A DNA stretch of 55,100 nt, from NCBI GenBank assembly GCA_022826645.1, contig JAJDUM010000040.1, positions 1 to 55,100 on the forward strand, written 5' to 3'. The stretch's first letter is position 1. Every line of letters begins with the position of its first letter. The position numbers and the translations under genes are program-made. The stretch comes from Candidatus Poribacteria bacterium (lineage in GTDB: Bacteria > Poribacteria > WGA-4E > PCPOR2b). Below the pieces are notes generated by a model. That model was not told where the DNA came from. It saw only the letters and a list, made by a program, of their open reading frames with translations, and ran no database searches. This document shows, in pieces, positions 25,776 to 35,119 of this stretch.

Positions 25776-26614
25776 GTGAAGCACCATTTGAATTAAACTA
25801 TATCCTCGCTTCGTGCATGTACGGCACTACTTCTTTGGCTGAGATTGTACCGGAGGTGAAGCAGATCGGGAGTGAGCACATCGATATCTGGCCGCGTGTT
25901 CACGGCGATCAACGGGAGCAGGTTGAGTCGATGGGGAACGAGGTTTTTGCGGCGCTACTTGCGGATCACGGGGTGGGTTTAGGCGTATCAACCCGTTTCG
26001 ATCTGGGTCCTTTCGGTTTAGCGGACGAGATGGCGTTTTGCGAAGACTTTGGGGCTTCCTTGATTGTGACCGGCAGCGAGGGACCTAAGGACTTAGCGGG
26101 TGAGGAGTTACGTGCAGCGGTCGCTGAGTTCGCAGAAGGGTTGAAGCCGCACATCGCAACTGCCGAGAATCACGGCATCACCATCAGCATCGAGAACCAT
26201 AGCAGCGCGCTGATCGAATCACCGGACTCGATGCGGTGGTTGATCGAGTTCACAGATTCCCCGCATCTCGGTATCGCATTGGCGCCCTACCACCTTCCAG
26301 ACGACGCCGAATTGGTGGCGCAGTTGATTGCGGATCTGGGACCGGGGTTAGCCCTATTCTATGCGTGGCAACACGGCATGGGCTGCCACGAGAAACTGCC
26401 CAAAGAACAGGAATTGATGCAGCTGCCGGGACGGGGCAGCTTGGATTTTGGGCCGATTTTATCCGCTCTGAAAAAGATTAATTTCTCTGGCTGGACGGAG
26501 ATCTTTATGCATCCCGTTCCGCGTGGGATCCCGATCCTTGATACCACCGCAGAGGTAACCGACGAGATTAACCGCGCCCGACACCACCTGGACCAGTTCG
26601 CACAGAGCGTATAG
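25772..26614 (+). CDS. Sugar phosphate isomerase/epimerase (xylose-isomerase-like TIM barrel)
   Basis: A 280-residue protein of the AP-endonuclease-2/xylose-isomerase-like TIM-barrel family. Metal ligands expected for the fold can be placed: Glu in SIENHSS near residue 137, a His/Asp cluster in the C-terminal half (MGCHEKLP), and a closing Glu (WTEIFMHPVPRG). It is translationally coupled to the preceding oxidoreductase by an ATGA overlap. Such pairs commonly convert keto-sugars or inositol derivatives. The exact substrate is not determinable. Confidence 0.75.
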   Translation: MSEAPFELNYILASCMYGTTSLAEIVPEVKQIGSEHIDIWPRVHGDQREQVESMGNEVFAALLADHGVGLGVSTRFDLGPFGLADEMAFCEDFGASLIVTGSEGPKDLAGEELRAAVAEFAEGLKPHIATAENHGITISIENHSSALIESPDSMRWLIEFTDSPHLGIALAPYHLPDDAELVAQLIADLGPGLALFYAWQHGMGCHEKLPKEQELMQLPGRGSLDFGPILSALKKINFSGWTEIFMHPVPRGIPILDTTAEVTDEINRARHHLDQFAQSV

Positions 26615-26659
26615 TATAACTTATGTCGCTAGCGAAATCTTACGCACACCAACGCCGGG

Positions 26660-26752
26660 CGTGAAACGTAATGCGTGAAACGTGAAGACAATTCCATTGG
26701 TTCAATCGTACATGAATGAACTAATAAACCAATGAACCAACCAAGCGAGGTC
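26660..26752. repeat. Short interspersed strings (GTAATGCGTGAAACGTGA; TTCATTAGTTCATTGG)
   Basis: The gap contains GCGTGAAACGTAATGCGTGAAACGTGA, itself an internal duplication, followed by GAACTAATAAACCAATGAACC. Versions of both strings appear in at least eight other gaps of this window (near 1285, 13705, 15165, 16445, 17340, 20665, 20940, 40885, 44150). Confidence 0.6.
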
Positions 26753-26755
26753 GCC

Positions 26756-27700
26756 ATGAAAACGAAAATTCTGGGACGCACAGGGCTTGAGGTCACTATC
26801 ATCGGACTTGGAACCATATACATCGGCAGTCAGCCGTCGGAGCCGCCACGGGATTTAGATGAAGAGATGGGGGCACGGGCGGTTCACGCTGCCATTGAGG
26901 CAGGCTGCAACCTGATCGACACCGCTCCGCTCTATGGGGGTACGGCCGTTGAGAAGATTGTCGGCAACGCGCTCAGGAGCCGTCCAGATCTTGCCGCCAA
27001 ATGCACCGTCGTCACCAAAACGGGCGCCTATCGGGAGGGGAAAGACCATTCTTTCGACGGCACCTTACGCAGCGTAGAGGCTAGCCTTGAACGGCTTGGT
27101 CTCGAACGGCTTGATCTGGTCTATATCCACGATGCGATGGGCGTGCCGATGGAAGATGTGATGAGCAAGAACGGCGCGTTAGGGGCGTTGCGTCAACTTC
27201 AGAACGAAGGGGTGGTGCGATTTATCGGTTCGGCGTCGAACGATCCGCCGACCAATACGCCCTATATCGAGACGGGGGAATTTGACGCAGCGGTTGTCCC
27301 CGATGCGTGGAGCCTGTTGAACCAAGAAGCGGCTGAACGTATCCTGCCTGCTGCGGAAAAATATAACATCGGGATCTCGTGTGCCACACCGCTTGAGATA
27401 GGGCTTCTGGCGACGGGACCGATACCGGGGAGGGATTATGGAAGGCGACAGTTCAGTCAAGAGTGTTTGGATCATGTCGCCAAGATTCAGCGGCTTTGCC
27501 AAGAGTACGAGATTCCGCTCGTCGCTGCAGCGTTGCAGTGGTGCACCCGGCATCCGCAGGTGACAACGGCGATTCCGGGCGCGCGAACCCCTGAGGAAGC
27601 GGTGGCAAATGTAGAAGCCGTTGAGTTAGAGATTCCAGATGCGTTCTGGGATGATCTTGACCCGCTCGTCCGACATTGGGAGAAAGGTGTTCACCGGTAG
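26756..27700 (+). CDS. Aldo/keto reductase
   Basis: A 314-residue aldo/keto reductase. DTAPLYGG (Asp, Tyr), VTKTG (Lys) and VYIHDAMG (His) supply the catalytic tetrad. The MKTKILGRTGLEV opening is typical, and the start at 26756 gives that N-terminus, with GCGAGG upstream. It lies 141 bases after the isomerase gene, across interspersed repeat strings, so it may be a third operon member or have its own promoter. Similar proteins include D-threo-aldose and L-fucose dehydrogenases, but the substrate is unknown. Confidence 0.8.
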   Translation: MKTKILGRTGLEVTIIGLGTIYIGSQPSEPPRDLDEEMGARAVHAAIEAGCNLIDTAPLYGGTAVEKIVGNALRSRPDLAAKCTVVTKTGAYREGKDHSFDGTLRSVEASLERLGLERLDLVYIHDAMGVPMEDVMSKNGALGALRQLQNEGVVRFIGSASNDPPTNTPYIETGEFDAAVVPDAWSLLNQEAAERILPAAEKYNIGISCATPLEIGLLATGPIPGRDYGRRQFSQECLDHVAKIQRLCQEYEIPLVAAALQWCTRHPQVTTAIPGARTPEEAVANVEAVELEIPDAFWDDLDPLVRHWEKGVHR

Positions 27701-27787
27701 AGAAAGAACAGTGCGTAATGCGTAACGTTTGTTGGTCTGCATTATAATCCTCGGCGGTTAATTTTAACCCCTAATGACGCATTCGGT

Positions 27788-29422
27788 TTATTCTTGCAGC
27801 CCCGCCACGCGCGCGTCTAACTCCTTTAGATTGAATCGCACGCTGACGACGGAGTGTTCTTCGCCCGGCTTGTGGATGAGGTAGGTGGTGGCGATGAATG
27901 TGCCGTCTGGAAGCACCTCCAAACCGGCATAGCCGCAGTCCCCGTATTCGTCGGGCGGGAAGTTGCCCTGATGCTGTAGTAGCAGCACACGGTATTCTCC
28001 CTCTCGACCGTTGACGAGATCGCCGTAAGTGCCGACCCATGCGACAAAATTGAATTTCGTCCTGCTAGCGAGCGCAGTATCTCGGAAAACAGCCACCAAA
28101 CGACCGTCGGGCCCGTAGGCGAGGTTGTGCCGATCCCCGGTGACGCCCGCAGCCGCCTCCCTGCATTCCGACCACGTCTGCCCCTCGTCGTCACTGGTGA
28201 TGACCATCGCGTTGTACGCTCGCGACTGCTCACGCATCACGGCTGCAATCTGCTTTCCGTCCGGCGATCGGATAACGCCCGGTTCGTCGGGCAGCGCGTC
28301 CTCGTGCTGGGCAATTAACCGCTGCGGCTCCCACGTCAACCCACCATCAGCGGTGATACTCTGCATGATGACATGATCGCCGTGGCTTCGGGTTCCGTGG
28401 TCTACATATATGGCTATGTGTCGCCCGTCTGAGAGCGGTATGACACGGTTTGGGACGACGATGCAGTGCAGCCCGTTCGGTTCAAACGGCGTCCACGTCG
28501 CGCCGTTATCCTCCGAGATGGATTGGCGCATGTCGCCGTTGCCCTCCAGAACGATCAGGCGTTCTACCCCGTCCGGACCGACGAGCCGATGAATACACGG
28601 GCAGTTTTTTGCAGTCTTCCAGTTTTCGGGTACAGGTAGGCGATCGCTCCAGGTCAGACCGCCGTCCGTGCTCTTTTTCAGAAGGCAAGCGGGGCCTCCA
28701 TGTCCAAGCGGATAGGTGCAGAACATCGTTCGGTTGTCCGGCATCAGGACCGTGTCCGGATGACCGAGGTATTGCCCCGGCTGCTTGTCCACAACGACCT
28801 GTCGACCCTCCTCGTCAGATATATCAACCGTCGGGACAGAGATGTCGATCGGGCGCGTCCGATTCCAGTTTAGCGGAATGGTCTCGCCGCGAACAGAAAA
28901 ATCGTGTACCCGCAACGTCCCTTCGTAGGAACAGAATCCAAACCTTTTTAGCTCGCCGCCAAACAGAAAATGTTTGACCGCCCTCCCGTCAACGATGATT
29001 ACAACCCGTGTTCCCTTACGGACGATTTCAAAGTTAAACGGTACGCCGGGGGTGACCCAATCGGAAGAGAACGCCATTTGCTGGTGACCGAGCACCTCGC
29101 GGGGCCAGAAAACGTAGCTTAGGCGCTGAAAACCGCTGATTCCAATATTATCGGTGGCGACTACAAAATTCGGTTTGTCGTCTTCGCCGCAGATGGAGAG
29201 TTTGGCTCTGAGGTGGAAGTCGTTGCGACCAATCCCACAGCCTGCGTACAGGAGGGATTTTTTGCCATAGATTTCAATGTGTCCCGTTTCAAACTCCCAT
29301 CCGAGTCCAATTTCCCGAATGTTCTTGGGGACGCCGTTTTCAACGAAAACGGTTCGGGCGTTCACCTCGCCGTCGGTCGCTCCAAATGTTGATCCCACGA
29401 GGGAGGGACTAGTTATGTACAT
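27788..29422 (-). CDS. Exo-sialidase/BNR-repeat protein
   Basis: A 544-residue protein with a C-terminal six-bladed sialidase-type propeller. Four Asp boxes (S-x-D-x-G-x-T-W) are visible: STDGGLTW, SEDNGATW, TADGGLTW and SDDEGQTW. The first 200 residues form a lectin-like jelly-roll (VATDNIGISGFQRLSYVFWPRE) that may bind glycan. No signal peptide is present, so either export is atypical or substrates are imported. The family cleaves sialic acid from glycans, but many BNR proteins have other hydrolase roles; the Arg triad could not be assigned with confidence. The gene converges on the aldo/keto reductase gene. Confidence 0.75.
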   Translation of the reverse strand: MYITSPSLVGSTFGATDGEVNARTVFVENGVPKNIREIGLGWEFETGHIEIYGKKSLLYAGCGIGRNDFHLRAKLSICGEDDKPNFVVATDNIGISGFQRLSYVFWPREVLGHQQMAFSSDWVTPGVPFNFEIVRKGTRVVIIVDGRAVKHFLFGGELKRFGFCSYEGTLRVHDFSVRGETIPLNWNRTRPIDISVPTVDISDEEGRQVVVDKQPGQYLGHPDTVLMPDNRTMFCTYPLGHGGPACLLKKSTDGGLTWSDRLPVPENWKTAKNCPCIHRLVGPDGVERLIVLEGNGDMRQSISEDNGATWTPFEPNGLHCIVVPNRVIPLSDGRHIAIYVDHGTRSHGDHVIMQSITADGGLTWEPQRLIAQHEDALPDEPGVIRSPDGKQIAAVMREQSRAYNAMVITSDDEGQTWSECREAAAGVTGDRHNLAYGPDGRLVAVFRDTALASRTKFNFVAWVGTYGDLVNGREGEYRVLLLQHQGNFPPDEYGDCGYAGLEVLPDGTFIATTYLIHKPGEEHSVVSVRFNLKELDARVAGLQE

Positions 29423-29491
29423 ACTGTTCTGCTCCTGTCATATTCCAAAAATAGTAGTATAACTCACGTTGAGGGATACGAATCCCCTCCT

Positions 29492-32400
29492 CTACTTGAG
29501 AATCACCATCTTCCGTGTGGCGGAATAATCGCCTACTGATAGATGATAGAAGTACACACCGCTTGCTACCTGCTCTCCGAACTCATTATGACCATCCCAA
29601 TATACTGCCCGGCTGCGACTCTGATACTTCCCCGCAGCTTGATATCCCAACCCAAATTGTCGAACCACCTGTCCGCCTATGTTGTAGATAGTCAAGGTGA
29701 CGTCCGCATCCGCTGCAAGATGATACGGTATCCATGTCTCTGGATTGAACGGGTTCGGATAGTTTGGCAACAGGACGGTTTCTTTCGGGAGCAGCGCTGC
29801 GAGTAGTTGTTCTAAGAAGAGAATCCCCCTGAGGGATGTTGGGTTTGTGAGATCAAGTTGCTGTGCATGGGAAAGCCACAATTTCACATCTGCTGCGGTG
29901 AATAATTCAAGTATCTGTGGCTGTGCCGAAGGTGCGGCTCCAGCACTGTCTAACGCGCCGGTGACCACGAGAACATCGTCAACATCTACCACGCCATCCC
30001 CATTGACATCGGCACTGTTTGTCCCTGTTTGTCCGTAATTCGATGCCACCAACACCAAATCTTCAACGCTCACCACACCATCGTTATTCGCATCAGCTTG
30101 AAGTCCGGCGGTGACGGGTATTTCTGCTGTGAGTGCAGCACCGGTATAGTTTGCTATGGCACCTGCCCCCATAGTGAAGATTAGGCGACTATCGGTTTGG
30201 ATGTTTCCGTTGAATTCAAGTTCAATCGTCACTGTTGTATTACTGATGCGGTCTACACCGAATGTGTCAACGGTAACACCGTCAATGCCAGATAGCGTAA
30301 CGGCATTTCTGATTCTGAAACTGGACCGCTCATAACTGCGACCGCTTAATGTCAGCGTGACCACACTCCCAGCCAAGGTTGACTCTGTCAACGGAGACGT
30401 AGTTGATGCTGTCACCGATTCCGTATTCGCGGTAACAGGTATTTGGTTAATAAAAGCGGGACCGGTGTAGCCTGCTATCGCGCCTGCTTCCACAGTGACG
30501 GTGAGTGTGGTATCGGCATCAAAATCGGTGCCATCAAACGTCAGTTCAACGGTGACTTTGGTGTCGTTCACGCGGTCTATATCAAATGTCGCGACAGTTA
30601 CACCCGATATGCCGGACACTGTCACAGCGTCTCTAAGCCTGAAACTGGAGTCTTCATAGACCCTACCGCTCAACGTCAGTGTGACCACGCTTTCATCCAG
30701 GGTAGCCTCTGTTAGCGGCGCAGCGACTGAAGCTACTAACGCCTCCGAACCAGAGGCGACGGGTACATGTGCGGTGAATGCGGTACCACCGTAGCCTACT
30801 ATTGCGTCTGCAGTGACGGTGAATGTGAGCGTACTATCGGTGTCGATGTTACCGCCGAACCTCAGTTCAACGGTGACTTCGGTGTCACTCGCGCGATCAA
30901 TGTCAAACGTACCAACAGTTACACCCGGGACGCCAGAGACCGTCACAGCGTCTCTAATCCTGAAACTGGATCGCTCATAAGTTCCACCGTCCAGCGTTAG
31001 TGTGACCACACTTCCATCCAGAGTTGTCTCTGTCAGCGGAGTTGTCGTTGAGGCGGTTATCCCTTCTGGCTGGCTCTCGCTGCCTCCACCCGTACTGTCA
31101 CCAAGTTCCTCTATTTCCCACGAGCCACCGGAGAGCTCTGTGGCAACGAAATGATACTCTTCATTATTAATAGTTGCCGTAATACTCAGCGAACCACCGA
31201 TGGATACGTTATTGATCCACGAAGGTAATTCGGGGATATCCAGCTGTGCATCCCCGTTATCAAGAACAGAAAATTCGGCCTCGGTGTCAGGGTAAGTGCA
31301 GCTTTCCCCGGGTGCGAGAATATCCCCAACTTGACAGACGGATTCCGATCTCTGTGATGCGGATGTTGGAGCGGTTTCGGAACTGATCTCCCACTGGCGT
31401 ACTCTACCGTCCTGACTGCCGGTAACGAGCATGTTTCCATCAAAAGCAACGCTCTCAACAGGCGATTCATGCCCAAGTGTGGCTTTATGTTCCGGCATAT
31501 GAGGGTCCCACAAACGTGCTACCCCGTCCGCACTTCCAGTTGCAAGCAGATCGCTGTCAGGACTAAAAGCAACGCTCAAAACAGGTGACTCATGCCCAAG
31601 TGTGGCTTGGAGTGTCTCAGTGTGGGTATCCCATAATCCCACCAAGCCATCAGTGCTCGCGCTGGCGAGCAGCGCCCCATCGGGACTAAAAACAACGTTC
31701 AAAACGCTATCCATATGTGCTTCGAGCGTGGTTTGGAGTGTTTCCGTCTTGGGATCCCATAATCGGACTGTGGCGTCAGCACTTCCACTGGCGAGTAGCG
31801 ATCCATCGGGACTAAAGGCAACGCTCAAAACATTACTCGTATGCCCTTGGAGTGTGGCTTGAAGTGTTTCTGTGATGGGGTTCCATAGTCGGACTGTGCC
31901 ATCCGCACCTCCACTGGCGAGTAGCGATCCATCGGGACTAAAAGCAACACTCATAACATTACTCGTATGCCCTCGGAGCGTACCTTCGAGTATATTTGTA
32001 TTGAGGTTCCACAATGGGATTGTACTATCGGTACTCGCACCGGCAAGTAGCGGGTTATGGGGACTAAAAGCGATACTGTTGATAGGTGAGTTGTACGTGA
32101 GTGTGGTGTGGGGTGCCACCGCATGCGGATCTCCCAAGTGAATAAGGTTTGAGACGACAACCCCAATTATCCCTCCATTGGGGAAGACAGTCATACTTGA
32201 GAGACTATCTGTATGCCAGACAACAGTGGCAATGAGACGGACGCCGAGGTCAACGACACCGACAGCGATTAGAACAGCACCGGCAGCTACTCCAAGAGCT
32301 GTCCCAGCAGCGCCGATAGCTAACCCAACAGCTGTTCCAGCAGCGCCGATAGCTGTCCCAACAGCTCCCCCGACAGCACCGACCGCATCTCCAATAGCAC

Positions 32401-32503
32401 CGGCAGCACCCCCACCGTAGCTGACCCCTTGTACCCAACAAGTCAAGAAAGCTGTTATTAGCATCAACAGGATAAGTTTTTGATTGGTTGCCATGTCTTT
32501 CAT
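29492..32503 (-). CDS. Large secreted WD40, Ig-like, dockerin protein with C-terminal sorting domain
   Basis: A 1003-residue exported protein from the ATG at 32503 (AAGGAG upstream). Order: signal peptide (about 1-30, LILLMLITAFLTCWVQG); a glycine-zipper-like segment (about 30-90) of repeated GAAGTA/GAIGDA units; six WD40 repeats (about 135-375, each like VAFSPDGSLLASGSAD...VRLWDP); a linker domain; three SwmB-like Ig repeats (about 480-770, TLTLSGRxYExSSFRIRxAVTxSG); a two-loop dockerin (DANNDGVVS and DVNGDGVVD); and the NYPNPFNPETWIPY...MVILK sorting tail. WD40 propellers outside the cytoplasm are uncommon. It probably mediates protein or glycan contacts at the surface (inference). The next upstream gene, on the same strand, shares three of these modules. 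Confidence 0.85.
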   Translation of the reverse strand: MKDMATNQKLILLMLITAFLTCWVQGVSYGGGAAGAIGDAVGAVGGAVGTAIGAAGTAVGLAIGAAGTALGVAAGAVLIAVGVVDLGVRLIATVVWHTDSLSSMTVFPNGGIIGVVVSNLIHLGDPHAVAPHTTLTYNSPINSIAFSPHNPLLAGASTDSTIPLWNLNTNILEGTLRGHTSNVMSVAFSPDGSLLASGGADGTVRLWNPITETLQATLQGHTSNVLSVAFSPDGSLLASGSADATVRLWDPKTETLQTTLEAHMDSVLNVVFSPDGALLASASTDGLVGLWDTHTETLQATLGHESPVLSVAFSPDSDLLATGSADGVARLWDPHMPEHKATLGHESPVESVAFDGNMLVTGSQDGRVRQWEISSETAPTSASQRSESVCQVGDILAPGESCTYPDTEAEFSVLDNGDAQLDIPELPSWINNVSIGGSLSITATINNEEYHFVATELSGGSWEIEELGDSTGGGSESQPEGITASTTTPLTETTLDGSVVTLTLDGGTYERSSFRIRDAVTVSGVPGVTVGTFDIDRASDTEVTVELRFGGNIDTDSTLTFTVTADAIVGYGGTAFTAHVPVASGSEALVASVAAPLTEATLDESVVTLTLSGRVYEDSSFRLRDAVTVSGISGVTVATFDIDRVNDTKVTVELTFDGTDFDADTTLTVTVEAGAIAGYTGPAFINQIPVTANTESVTASTTSPLTESTLAGSVVTLTLSGRSYERSSFRIRNAVTLSGIDGVTVDTFGVDRISNTTVTIELEFNGNIQTDSRLIFTMGAGAIANYTGAALTAEIPVTAGLQADANNDGVVSVEDLVLVASNYGQTGTNSADVNGDGVVDVDDVLVVTGALDSAGAAPSAQPQILELFTAADVKLWLSHAQQLDLTNPTSLRGILFLEQLLAALLPKETVLLPNYPNPFNPETWIPYHLAADADVTLTIYNIGGQVVRQFGLGYQAAGKYQSRSRAVYWDGHNEFGEQVASGVYFYHLSVGDYSATRKMVILK

Positions 32504-32604
32504 TAGCAAACTCCTTTTCGTTGATTTTCGATTGCGATGTACCATCGATTCCTTGAGTGAAAGCATGTTATCGTCTATCCTTCCAATCCTATTCTCTTAG
32601 TCCC

Positions 32605-32631
32605 GTAGACGGGGCAGGATGCCCCGTCTAC
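32605..32631. terminator. GTAGACGGGGC hairpin between two surface-protein genes
   Basis: An 11-bp perfect stem (32605-32615 with 32621-32631) and AGGAT loop, just after the stop of the upstream surface-protein gene. It may terminate that transcript but lacks a T-tract. Similar sequences (GGGGCAAGATGCCCC, about 4350; ACAGGATACCCCGTCTAC, about 36370; GGGGCAAGATGCCCCTC, about 44265) show it is a dispersed repeat. Confidence 0.5.
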
Positions 32632-32664
32632 AAACGGGTCCTTACAAGGATATTAACCCCTTTC

Positions 32665-34866
32665 CTACTTCAAAATAAGCATCTTTCGCGTAGCGGAAAA
32701 GTCGCTCCGGTGAGGTACCGAGAGTCCAGAACGACCTGCGGACAGGTGATAGAAGTACACACCGCTTGCGACCTGCTCACCGGACTCGTTCCGACCATCC
32801 CAGTAGATTGCTTTTGACCGATTCTCATAGACTGCTGCGATCCGATGTCCCACGTCAAGGGTGCGGACAACCTGACCGGTTTGGTCATAGATGGTCAGCG
32901 TTACGAAAGCGTCCTCCGCCAACCGATACGGTATCCACGTCTCCGGGTTAAATGGATTCGGGTAGTTGGGGAGCAGTGTGGTCTCCGTCGGAGTCAACAC
33001 TGTCAAGAGTTGTTCTAAAAAGTCGATGCCTCTCTCAAAGTTTGGATCTGTAAGATGTAACTCCTGTGCTTGGGTGAGCCACTGGCGCACGTCTGCAGCG
33101 GTGAGCAATTCGGACGCCTGCGGATATACGGAGGGGGCGGCTGCTTCGTCAGTAAACGCGGCGGCAACGAGAACGAGGTCAACGATATCGACCAAACCAT
33201 CCCCACTGATATCCGCGCTGTTTTGCCCCCTCTGACCGAAACGAGCAGCAACGATAGTCAAATCGAGGATGTCCACTACACCATCGCGATTGATATCCCC
33301 TGATATAGGTTCCTCCGGTTCGTCGGGTATGGTCACCTCTCCATTTTCGGTGGTAGCTTCCCATCGTTTTCCATCTGAATCCACAAGGTAGACTTGGGAT
33401 AAAGTCAACGTGGATGGCTTAAAGTCACCAATCTTGAACGTGAGGGTGGCAAGTGTGCCGTCTCCGTTGGCTGCTTCGGCGAGTGTGTTTGCGGCAAGTA
33501 TCACCTTTGTGGACCATATAGGTTCTCCAAGGAAGGTATCGCCTATCCAGTCGTCAACGACAATTGGGTCCGCAAAAAATGCACCTGCTGGCAGGTAGTC
33601 GCCGTTGGTAAAAGACACATGGAACACGTTGACATCAGACGCATTGCGGGCCTCGGAATCAAACAACACGATAGGTTGGAGCGTAGTGGAATCAAGCGAC
33701 ACCGTCACTTGATAGCCTGCGACGTTTTCTCCACCTGCGATATTGATGCTGAATATTAACTCCTCTCCGACATCAGGGGATACGACCGATGCGGGCGAAA
33801 TGCTCACTGTGGCATTTGATTTCTCTATCGCAGTGACAGGAATTTCAGCAGCGAATCCCTGATTGTAACCTGCGATTGCATCTGCCCCTACAGCAAAAGT
33901 GAGGGTGGCATCGGTGTCAAAGTCACCGTTGAATGTCAGTTTAACCTTCACCTCCGTGTCGGTTACACGCTCTACACCGATGTATTCTTCAACAGTGACA
34001 CCGTCAATGCCAGATACCGTCAAAGCCTCTTCGACTTGAAAGGAATACTCCTCGTAATTCCTGCCACTAAGCATGAGTGTGACGATGCTTCCATCCAGCG
34101 TTGCCTCTGTCAAGGAAAACTCTGTTGATGCTGCCAACGACTCCTCCAGCGCGGTGACGGAAACTTCCGCAGTGAGCCCCTGATTATAACCTACGATTGC
34201 GTCTGCTTCGACGGTAAAGGTGAGGGTAGCATCGGTGTCAAAGTCACCGTCGAATGTCAGGTCAACGGTCACCTCTGTGTCGCTCACACGGTCTAGGCGC
34301 CACGACTCAAAGGTGACACCGTCAATGCCGGATACAGATACTGCGTTTCCGATCTCCCATTCATCAGCGAATTGACGACCGGTGAGTGTGAGTGTGACGA
34401 TGCTCCCGTGCAGATTTGCCTCTGTTAAGGGGGACTCCGCTGATGCTGCTAACGATTCCTCCAGTGCGGTGACAGCAGCTGTTGCGGTGAGTGCGGACCC
34501 AGTATAGTTTGCTATTGCGTCTGCCCCCACGGTGAAGGTAAGGGTGCCATCGGCATCTATGTTGCCGTCGAACTCAAGCTCAACTGTGACCACCGTGTCG
34601 CTTACGCGGTCCAACCCAAATGTTGCGACAGTGATACCCTCAATGCCGGAGAACGTTACTGCTCTTTCGATTCTGAAACGAGAACTTTCGTAAGTGCCGC
34701 CGGTGAGTGTGAGTGTGACGACGCTCCCATGCAGGTTTTCTTCAGTCAAGGTTTGTGGAACTGATGCAGTTATCGTTTGTCCGTAACTGCTTTGTATGCC
34801 AAAACCTATCAAGGCAGTAGCCAAGATGAGCACGAGGATGCTCCGATTCACAACTAGTGTTTTCAT
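32665..34866 (-). CDS. Secreted Ig-like, cohesin, dockerin protein with C-terminal sorting domain
   Basis: A 733-residue exported protein from the ATG at 34866 (AAAAGGAG seven bases upstream). Order: signal peptide (MKTLVVNRSILVLILATALIG); three SwmB-like Ig repeats (about 30-318); a cohesin-like domain (about 320-490, beginning VSISPASVVSPDVGEE, containing ENVAGYQVTVSLDSTTLQP); a dockerin with two loops (DINRDGVVD, DISGDGLVD); a spacer; and the NYPNPFNPETWIPY...MLILK tail. The tail carries a ten-residue insertion (RSGLSVPHRS) absent from the three paralogous tails. Cohesin and dockerin in one chain could let copies bind each other or neighbours, as in a scaffold (inference). Confidence 0.85.
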   Translation of the reverse strand: MKTLVVNRSILVLILATALIGFGIQSSYGQTITASVPQTLTEENLHGSVVTLTLTGGTYESSRFRIERAVTFSGIEGITVATFGLDRVSDTVVTVELEFDGNIDADGTLTFTVGADAIANYTGSALTATAAVTALEESLAASAESPLTEANLHGSIVTLTLTGRQFADEWEIGNAVSVSGIDGVTFESWRLDRVSDTEVTVDLTFDGDFDTDATLTFTVEADAIVGYNQGLTAEVSVTALEESLAASTEFSLTEATLDGSIVTLMLSGRNYEEYSFQVEEALTVSGIDGVTVEEYIGVERVTDTEVKVKLTFNGDFDTDATLTFAVGADAIAGYNQGFAAEIPVTAIEKSNATVSISPASVVSPDVGEELIFSINIAGGENVAGYQVTVSLDSTTLQPIVLFDSEARNASDVNVFHVSFTNGDYLPAGAFFADPIVVDDWIGDTFLGEPIWSTKVILAANTLAEAANGDGTLATLTFKIGDFKPSTLTLSQVYLVDSDGKRWEATTENGEVTIPDEPEEPISGDINRDGVVDILDLTIVAARFGQRGQNSADISGDGLVDIVDLVLVAAAFTDEAAAPSVYPQASELLTAADVRQWLTQAQELHLTDPNFERGIDFLEQLLTVLTPTETTLLPNYPNPFNPETWIPYRLAEDAFVTLTIYDQTGQVVRTLDVGHRIAAVYENRSKAIYWDGRNESGEQVASGVYFYHLSAGRSGLSVPHRSDFSATRKMLILK

Positions 34867-35094
34867 GGAAAACTCCTTTTCATTATGAGCTTCGTCACAA
34901 AAGGTGAAACGAGACAGTTGCCCTTTCATGATTCTTTGCTCTCTTATGGTCAGAGCTAAGAACTTAGGCGATTCGTTTTATGTCTTGAGAAAACGGGTAC
35001 TGAGTTACCTCTTGTTTCAATTTGTCTACGAGGATTACTATACCGGAGCCCTTGATGTTCCTACAAAATCTATCAAATTTGCAATGAATCTGAA
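34867..35094. other. Leader of the surface-protein gene; nothing else recognised
   Basis: This stretch, between the 733-residue protein start and the left end of the small inverted-repeat element, shows no gene or clear repeat. Confidence 0.4.
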
Positions 35095-35119
35095 ATTATG
35101 GTGAATTCTATAATTACTT

